This document shows, one piece after another, positions 56,529 through 64,000 of a stretch of DNA of 64,000 bases. How positions within the stretch are numbered: the first letter of the stretch is position 1; each line of letters starts with the position of its first letter. This DNA is from Glebionis coronaria (Eukaryota; Streptophyta; Magnoliopsida; Asterales; Asteraceae). A program made the position numbers and the translations under genes. Location: contig CM046874.1 of NCBI GenBank assembly GCA_025667525.1, positions 659,512,963 to 659,576,962 of the forward strand. The letters are read 5' to 3'. The notes beneath the pieces were generated by a model. That model searched no databases and was not told where the DNA came from. It saw nothing but the letters and a program-made list of their open reading frames with translations.

Positions 56529-59106
56529 TGTTGCTGGATGTCCAGAAGCAGATAAGAAAGAAAAACCTGATGATGGTAGAGCTGTGTCTGCTGAAGACAT
56601 AACAAAGAAAAGGGTTGATATGAAAACCCTAAACATTCTGAAACTCTCTTTGGGACAAGAGAATCAGCACAAATACAGAGGTTATGTGTCTGCAAAAGAC
56701 CTTTGGGCAGCTCTTGAAGTTGCATATGGTGGTAATGATGATACTAAGGAAGAGAAGAAGAAGCAACTCATGCATGAGTATGCTGTTTTTAATGGTCAAC
56801 CTAATGAGAAGCTTAGCATGTGAGAAGCAGACTGCTTGACATTACAAGCAAGATGTCCTTCATGGGACACAAGTTGGTGATGTTGACATTATTGCCACTT
56901 TTCTTAAAATCCTTGGTGATGCGTGGAAGATTGAGGCAAGATCTATACTTGCCAATAACAGTCACAAAAGTTCTACTTTTGATGATATCTACAACAAACT
57001 GAGGCTATTGGAGAATGAAACTCTTTTGGGGCATGGAAGTAAGTCTACCAATAGTAACATGGCCTTCTTCTTACATAGTGAAGGTCAATTTGATCAGAAG
57101 GACTCATACATGCACCCAGTTACTAGATCATCATGTGTCAACGCTGGATCATGTCCTGTCAACGCCTCACATTCAGAAGCTGACACATACAAAATTGACT
57201 CACCAAGAGTTAAGCCTGCTTGTTTGGATCTAGATACTGTGTGTGCTTACATTGCTTCTTTTCCCAATGGTTTAATAATTACATATGAGGACCTTAAGCA
57301 AATAAGTGATGAGCACTTGGAGGAGATGGATATAAAGTGGAACATGGCTCTTGCTAGTATAAGAACAAACAGGTGGAATAGAAGGTTTAAGTAGAAGATG
57401 ACCTTTAATGCAAAGGACACTACTAGATTTGATAAATCCAAGGTTGAGTGCTATAATTGTCATCGTATGGGGCACTTTAGGAGGGAATGCAGATCTCCAA
57501 GAAGATCTGATGCTGGAAAACCCTCAAGCCAAATTGTTAAGGCTCAGGATCCTAAAGCTATGGTAGCAGTGCAAGAAATTGATGGTATTGGATGGGACTG
57601 GAGCTATTTGGCTAAGGATGGTGAAGAGAATAAAGCTTTGGTTGCTGAAATAGAAGAAGAAGAGCATGTTCAATATCCTCTCATGGCACACTCCTCCTCT
57701 TCATCAGATAATGAGGTATACGATGTTGCTTTTTGTAGTAAGGGTAAATACTGAAAAACATAACAAAGAGGTTTTAAGATTGTTAAGTGATGTGACTACT
57801 GAGAGATGCAAGTTGTCTAACTATCAAATTTCTCTCACTCAAACTGAAAAGACAGTTGAGGAGTATAAGAAAATGGAATTTGATCTAAAAGATAAAATAA
57901 ATATCTTAAAACATGATTTAAATGCTAGTAATGATGTTAGAAACATCATGGAAAGGGTCAATCTTGAATTACAGGCTAAGTTAGATGAGGCTATCAAGAA
58001 TAAGGACAATGTTGACCTTAAAATTTAGAGATTTGATAAGGCCTCACAAACCCTAGCAGAATGTGTTAATAAACAAAGGGATCCTAAGGACATGACTGGG
58101 ATTGGGATGAAAGACTATACTGTTGTTCCACCACCAACTGGGGACTTCTATGGTGTCCAAAGAAAGGAATTATCTTGGACTGGTTTACCAGAACTCCAAG
58201 AAGAGGAATTTATTCCTCCACCAAGAGTCCTTACCCAAATTGAAGAGTATAGGCAAAAGTTGACTGACTTGAATGAATGGAAGAAAGCCAACCCTACCTT
58301 ATTTGTCAAGGGTGGCATGCTTTGTGATAGTCTTAATGAGTCAACCCCTATTAAGGTAACAAACCCAATCACTGGCAAGACTGTTGACCTTGGCTCAAAC
58401 ACTGTTTGAAAACCTAGCATTAAGTATGCAGAAATGTATAGGAATACTAGGTCACCTACAAGCCAAGTTAGTAATGATGGAACAGGTTTCTTTTCTTTCT
58501 AGACCTAGGGTTGTGTCTAGAAAACCCTGTTACACTTGTGGTAGCTTTTCACATTTAGCATATAAGTGTGTCAACGCTTCCAAGGTCAACGCTTTTAAAA
58601 AGTTAAACACTGTCAGACCCAAAACTTTTGTGGAGCAAAGTCCACAAGTTGTTAGACCAGCCCCATTCTTCACTAGAGGGTCTAACACTCATGGACAAAG
58701 ACCATTTCAGAAGACCAATACTTGGTCTAATAGGCAATGGGTTTCTGTAGCAAACCCTAGGTTCAACGCTAACAAGGGTAATTTCAGTGTTGACAAGACC
58801 AAATCCAACGCTGACAGAAACGTTGCCAGACCTAAATATTTGCAACCACAGGGTAAGGGGTCTAAAGCTTCGTCTAGTTTGACATGGAGACCTAAGCAAG
58901 ATCAAAACCCTAATTCTACTGGGATTTCTATGACCTGCAACAGATTTAAGTACATTTCGAAGGTCATTACAAAACTAATTGGGGTTAACTGGGTAATTCA
59001 TCCAAAAAGGGATGAATAAGGGGTTGTTATGAGAACTAAGTCTGTTCTTGTTGAACAACCAGATGAATCCAAGTCTGCTCAGGCTTGGGTTCCCAAAGAA
59101 AACTAA
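56529..59106 (+). pseudogene. gag: Gag of E2, main part
   Basis: Continues the frame of 43965-44167. The capsid part (56584-57390), first knuckle C-Y-N-C-H-R-M-G-H-F-R-R-E-C (about 57448-57490), coiled coil (57780-58025), second knuckle C-Y-T-C-G-S-F-S-H-L-A-Y-K-C (about 58530-58570), basic tail, and TAA at 59104-59106, the same stop as in E1. Damage: frame changes near 56820, 56870, 57745 and 58400, stops at 57391-57393 (TAG for an expected AAG) and 59018-59020. Motif copies in the tail encode N-A-D-R and S-V-D-K. Confidence 0.88.
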
Positions 59107-62027
59107 TTTGTTTTCTTTATGTGCAGGGCATTCAAAAACAGGTCAATGATTATGGATATTGGGACAGTGGATGCTCTAGGCACATGACTGGGAAGGAAGA
59201 TTACCTAACTAACTTCACTCCCATTAAGGATGGTGATAAGGTTTACTTTGGAGGCGGATATGAAACTATCACAGGCAAAGGAACTCTTCTCACCAAGAAC
59301 TTGCGTTTTGAAAACGTGTTTCTGGTAAAGGAACTTGATTACAATCTTTTTAGTGTATCACAAGTTTGTGATAACAAAAATAAAGTTCTGTTTACTGATA
59401 CTGAATGCTTGGTGTTAAGCAAGGATTTTAAATTTCCAGATGAGAAATACATTGACTATAGAACACCTAGGCATAAAGACATTTATAATGTGAATCTTAA
59501 TGGGATTAGGATGAATAATAATATGTCATGCTTTTATGGTAAAGCTTCAGTTGATGAGAGTAATCTATGGCACAGGAGACTAGGGCACATAAACTTTAAG
59601 AATATAAACAGGCTTGTGAGACTTGGCTTGGTTGATGGTTTGCCTGAAAAGGCTTTCCACAATGACCACTCTTGTGTTGCATGCCTTAAAGGCAAGCAGC
59701 ACAAGGTCTCATTTAAGTCTAAACAGGTGCACTCTAGTTCTAGACCACTTCACTTGCTGCATATGGACCTATTTGGTCCAACTAATATAGAGAGCTTGAA
59801 TGGTAAATCATACTTCTTTGTCATCACAGATGACTTTTCTAGGTTTACTTGGACTTTCTTTTTAGCTATGAAAAGTGACACTGCTGATACTTTAATTGAT
59901 ATTATTACTCAGATTGAAAAGAAAACTAGTAATGAAGTTAAAATGCTTTGGAGTGATAATGGTGGTGAGTTTAGAAATAAACTGTTGGATGATTTTTGTG
60001 CCAAGAAAGGGATTCTTAGGCAATTTAGTGTTGCAAGAACCCCACAGCAAAATGGGGTTGCTGAGAGAAGGAATATAACCCTAATTGAAGCAGCCAGGAC
60101 TATGTTGACCACAACATTTCAGGCGTTGATAACCCAAACGCTAACAATCTTGGTTCAGGCGTTGACAACACTTTTGAGCATATTTTCTCTTCCAATTTTG
60201 AACAAGGTGAACCTTCAAATTTACATGAAGAGGTTCATATAAATATTGATGGAAGAGAGTCTGAAGAAGATATTGGCAACATGGATAGTGAGATTGAAGA
60301 CAACAGACTTTTTGAGGGAGGAGTTCTCACTTCTACAATGAAGAATCATCCCCCTTTACAAATTATTGGGGATGTCATGACTCCTGTTCAGACTAGAAGA
60401 TCTCATCAGAATCTTGGTGGATTTATTGCCAATATACACAAGAAGGTCGATACCCATCTTGTTCAAGCATGTTTGTTTGCCTGTTTTCTATCACAACAGG
60501 AACCCAAGAAAATTTTTGATGCTCTCAAAGAACCAAGTTGGGTGGAAGCAATGCAGGATGAGCTTCACCAATTTGCAATTCAGAATGTTTGGGAGCTGGT
60601 TGATTATCCCAGGTATGTCAGACCTATTGGGACAAGATGGGTTCTAAGAAACAAGAGAGATGAAAGAGGCATTGTTGTCAGAAACAAGGCACGTTTAGTG
60701 GCTCAGGGATATACACAAGAGGAAGGGATAGACTATGAGGAGGTCTTTGCACCAGTGGCAAGGATTGAAGCTATAAGGATATTTCTAGCCTATGCTTCCT
60801 GCATGGGCTTCACTGTCTATCAAATGGATGTGAAGAGTGCCTTCCTCTATGGCACAATTGTCGAGGAGTTATATATTATGCAGCCTCCTGGTTTTGAGGA
60901 TCCAGAGAATCCAGACAAGGTGTATAGAGTCAAGAAGGCTATGTATGGACTTCATCAAGCCCTAAGAATAGTATGGCACATTGTCCACTTATTTGGTGGA
61001 AAATGGATTCAAAATGGGCACCATAGACCAGACATTATTTACAAAGAAGGCTGGTAAGGATGTCTTACTTGTTCAGGTTTATGTTGATGATATCATCTTT
61101 GGATCCACCAATCCAAAGATGAGTGAAGAGTTTTCCAAGCTTATGACAGACAAATTCAAGATGAGTGCAATGGGGGAGATGAACTTCTTTCTAGGGTTAC
61201 AAGTTCAGCAGAAAGAAGATGGTATCTTCATCTCTTAGGATAAGTATGTAGCAGAGATCTTGAAAAAGTTTGGCTTTTCTCCACATGAAAAGAGGGCTAC
61301 TACTCCTATGGATAGAGAACACCCTTGGGGAAAAGTTGGAGATGGAAAAGATGTGGATGTCAGGCACTATAGATCAATGATTGGTTCATTGATGTATCTC
61401 ACAGCCTCAAGACCTGACATCATGTTTGTTGTGTGTGCTTGTGCACGCCATCATGTGACTCCCAAAGAATGTCACCTTTATGCTGTCAAGAGAATCTTTA
61501 GGTACCTTAGATGTTATCCAGATCTTGGCTTGTGGTACCCTAAAGATTCACCATTAGAGCTTATTGGATATTCAGACAGTGACTATGGTAGTGATAAGTT
61601 TGATAGAAAATCCACAACTGGTGGATGTCAGTTTCTTGGGAGTAGGTTGATCTCTTGGCAATGCAAGAAACAAACAGTGGTGGCCAATTCTACAACTGAA
61701 GCAGAGTATATAGTTGCAGCTGCTTGTTGTGGTCAAGTCTTATGGATTAAGAACCAGCTGTTGGATTATGGGTATAATTTCATGCATACCAAGATATTTG
61801 TTGACAATAACAACACTTTATGCATTATTAAAAATCCTGTACATCTATCTAAAACAAAACACATAGAAATTAGACATCATTTTATAAGGGATTGTTTTGA
61901 AAAGGGTTTAATACAACCAGATAGGGTTGACACAGAAGAAAATGTGTCTGATTTATTAACTAAACCTTTTGATGCTGGAAGGTTTCAATACTTGGTAACA
62001 AGTATTGGAATGATCAATCTCACATAA
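59085..62027 (+). pseudogene. pol: Pol of E2, with internal deletion
   Basis: Protease W-D-S-G-C-S-R-H-M-T-G (about 59160), integrase knuckle and core up to N-G-V-A-E-R-R and A-A-R-T-M-L (60105); then about 710 bases present in E1 (integrase C-terminus and half the linker) are missing. The RT continues from about 60281 with Y-V-D-D-I-I-F-G (about 61080-61105), and RNase H ends at 62027. A small indel near 60970 shifts the RT frame and a TAG at 61236-61238 interrupts it. As in E1, pol overlaps gag by 22 bases in the -1 frame. Confidence 0.9.
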
Positions 62028-62118
62028 TATGTGTTTTGGGGTCTTATTGTAAAAGTATGTACAGGATAATGCATTGTTATTGGTCTTTTTGAGGATTTAG
62101 ATTTTCCACTATATTTTT

Positions 62119-62248
62119 CTAACACTGACAAAGGTTACCTTAACGCCGATAAGTGTTATTGTGACGTTGTCAGCAATATACTTGTCTAACGCTAACAAAG
62201 GTTTCCTTAACGCTGACAAGTGTTATCAGGACGTTGTCAGCGATAATG
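62119..62248 (+). repeat. 67-base tandem duplication with inverted motif copies, spacer of E2
   Basis: Two units, from 62119 and 62186. In the second, CGCTGACAA (62211-62219) and TTGTCAGCG (62234-62242) are perfect inverted repeats with a 14-base loop; in the first the stem is imperfect. Confidence 0.8.
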
Positions 62249-62880
62249 TTAGTTTTGTGGTTTTTAATCTAAATGTGCAGGTGGTGTTAGCATTATACCA
62301 TTGGATACATAGTTTCTTATGGATCCTTGGAGAATCATTTGAGCATGTTTTTATTTATGGATGATGGTTGGAATATTTATATTCCTATCTTGACATAAAT
62401 TTTTATGTTCATGCATATTTTTGAGCAACATATGTATCACAGTTTAAGGGGAGGTTTTAGGAACCTTTATGACTTTTGGGTATTCTTATGATACTCTATC
62501 ACAATTCTAGATTGTGTCCACAGGTGAGTATGAGTTAGTTTTACTAAATCATGAGGCACTGTAGCATGCAAAGTTGATATACTATGCATGCTGCCAAGAC
62601 ATTTTTGGCCTAGAATTGGTTGTGGTCTGTTGGGAGACTTGGGAATGATTTTATCATGGGTTTTACCTGGGAGTAACAAGGAATTTTATGAGATAACTTA
62701 GTTATTAATATTTTAGGTTATCAAGGGACACTAGAGGACTGTTATGTCTATCTTGCATAAGCAAGTGTGCAAAACTGGACAGTGCTTGCCGCCCTATAAT
62801 AATTATCAACTTATAGGTTATCTTCACTAGGATAAATTGCTTTGTTAAGGTCCTTTTTCATTTTTAATATTTTTATTTTT

Positions 62881-63000
62881 GGACGCTGACAAGTATTTTT
62901 CCAAGCGTTGTTATGACCAATTTAGACGCTGACATGGCTTTGGCAAACGTTGACAAGAATATAGCCGTTGGGCGTTGATGGTTATTTTTGACCGTTGATA
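62881..63000 (+). repeat. GTCARCGC motif array, spacer of E2
   Basis: Sense-strand copies GACGCTGACAAG, AAGCGTTGTTA, GACGCTGACATG, AACGTTGACAAG, GGCGTTGATGG, ACCGTTGATAC, spaced about 20 bases. Confidence 0.85.
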
Positions 63001-63275
63001 CCCATTAGGACCTACCCAGTTGTTATTTTTGAAAAATTTTGGGGCCGTGATTTTGGGAGCAGATAACTTTTAATTAATGCATGAGATAACTTATTTTCTT
63101 TTCAATATTTTCATCATGATATTTTGAAAATAGTTGCCTCATTTTTGACCAATCACATTCATCTATCTCTCCTATATATTTGGCTCCTATTTTTAAACAG
63201 GGTATCTACTATTCTTGTCTAACCATTTTCTCCTATAATTCATCTTTCTCAATCATTCACAAACAGCTTTCAACA

Positions 63276-64000
63276 ATGGCACCAAAATTTAAACCAAGTG
63301 ATTTGGTATTGGGATTCAGGAGTCAACACTACATGATTACATATTTGGACGCTGATGATGCTCTGTTTCCCCAATACACCCAGATGGTGGCGTATTTGAA
63401 TGCATCCCCAATTAGGTATGCTCTTTCTCATGCTCCTCTCATCTCTGTCACACATATTAAACAGTTTTGGAACACTGTAACTTCCTCAATAGTTAATAAA
63501 GTGACTACATTATCATCTATTGTTCATGGGCGTACATGGGTGGTTACTGAAGCCTTGGTTCACCAGGCTTTGCATCTTGATGATGCAGATGGTATAACCA
63601 CCCTCCCCATTCATGAAATAGAACAAGGGCTAAGGGCTTTGGGTTATCCTTTCCCTGATGAGGGAACTTTAAACAAATATCATAAACAGGAGTTTCCCCC
63701 AGCCTGAAAATACCTCATACATGTCATCTTAAGATGTTTGAGTCCCAAGTGTACTGCATTCAATGAGATTAATCGATCCATTGCTAGTGCTATTGTGTGC
63801 ATTGCACGTGGGCAAATGTTTAATTATTCTAAAATGATTTTTGATGGCATGTGTAAAAACAAAGGGAGTAAGATGACTTTGGCTTATCCCAAATTTTTAC
63901 AAATGGTTTTTGATGTGCAAAATTACTGCACAAGGGATCATGATGACTTTTATGAGATCCCTGTGAAAAAGAAAGCTATTTTTACAAAGATGAACTCACC
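63276..64000 (+). pseudogene. ORF3 of E2, N-terminal part, runs off the window
   Basis: ATG at 63276 starts M-A-P-K-F-K-P, as does ORF3 of E1; the frame is open further upstream, but the conservation with E1 begins at this ATG. Blocks seen: Q-M-V-A-Y-L-N-A-S-P, K-Q-F-W-N-T-V, A-L-H-L-D-D-A-D-G-I, L-G-Y-P-F-P-D-E-G and, after the stop, L-S-P-K-C-T-A. TGA at 63705-63707 replaces the TGG of E1. At the two places where E1 has TAA the frame here has CAA, which shows that the two ORF3 copies were broken independently. Function unknown. Confidence 0.75.

Larger units (their letters stand above)
62028..63275 (+). other. Spacer between pol and ORF3 in E2
   Basis: 1248 noncoding bases parallel to 32561-33816 of E1, with both motif arrays, CCAAT at 63149-63153 and TATATAT at 63173-63179, the latter 97 bases before the ORF3 ATG. 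Confidence 0.75.
43354..64000 (+). mobile_element. SIRE-like Ty1/copia element E2, 3' end outside window
   Basis: Second member of the E family, plus strand: 5' LTR, PBS, gag, pol, spacer and the start of ORF3. It entered the RT gene of C (target bases before the TG: catca). The gag is split by element D. Relative to E1 it lacks about 710 bases from the integrase core to the linker and carries many shifts, so it is more damaged than E1 and could not move by itself. Confidence 0.88.

Overview
This window looks like plant nuclear heterochromatin. I find no host gene, rRNA or tRNA gene that I can defend. Almost all of it is LTR retrotransposon sequence stacked by insertion into insertion. The third open reading frame (ORF3) carried by the copia-type elements resembles, from memory, proteins common in annotated Asteraceae genomes (e.g. 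Tanacetum), so a daisy-family eudicot is my best guess, but the assignment is an inference.

Layout, left to right. 1-5171: 5' part of a minus-strand Ty3/gypsy chromovirus-type element (A), with protease, gag and a 2.9 kb 5' LTR; its gag carries three short GT-AG introns. 5172-7975: an island with the 3' end of a plus-strand Ty1/copia element (G, LTR 5871-6300) and a minisatellite with a palindromic ACACATGTGT core. 7976-11476: 3' LTR, PPT and integrase/chromodomain end of a second minus-strand chromovirus (B) of the same family. 11477-14667 and 40895-43353: two pieces of one minus-strand Athila-like element (C; 3' LTR, 3' noncoding region, then integrase, RNase H and RT), split by the next insertion. 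14668-40894: a minus-strand SIRE-like copia element (E1) with identical flanking ATATT duplications, gag, pol and the long ORF3. 18315-32552: inside E1, at codon 3 of ORF3, a plus-strand Athila-like element (F) with GGTGC duplications and 4 kb LTRs, coding only for gag and protease. 43354-64000: a second copy of the E family (E2), plus strand, inserted in the RT gene of C and leaving the window. 44168-56523: inside the gag of E2, a minus-strand Ty3/gypsy-derived element (D) with TCAGC duplications, near-identical 3.45 kb LTRs and a wholly decayed interior.

Order of events from nesting: C inserted into B; E1 and E2 inserted into C; F then inserted into E1, and D into E2. LTR pairs of E1, F and D each differ by roughly one base per hundred where I compared them, so the inner layers are young. 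Nearly all coding regions are broken; F's gag-protease frame (1109 codons) is the only long retroelement gene that is fully open.

The strongest unusual signals are the three introns in the gag of A, the short motif (GTCAACGC / GTCAGCGC) scattered through LTRs, spacers and three reading frames of the E family, the ORF3 with a conserved CCAAT/TATA-like leader, and the two non-autonomous designs F (gag-protease only) and D (fossil interior, fresh LTRs).
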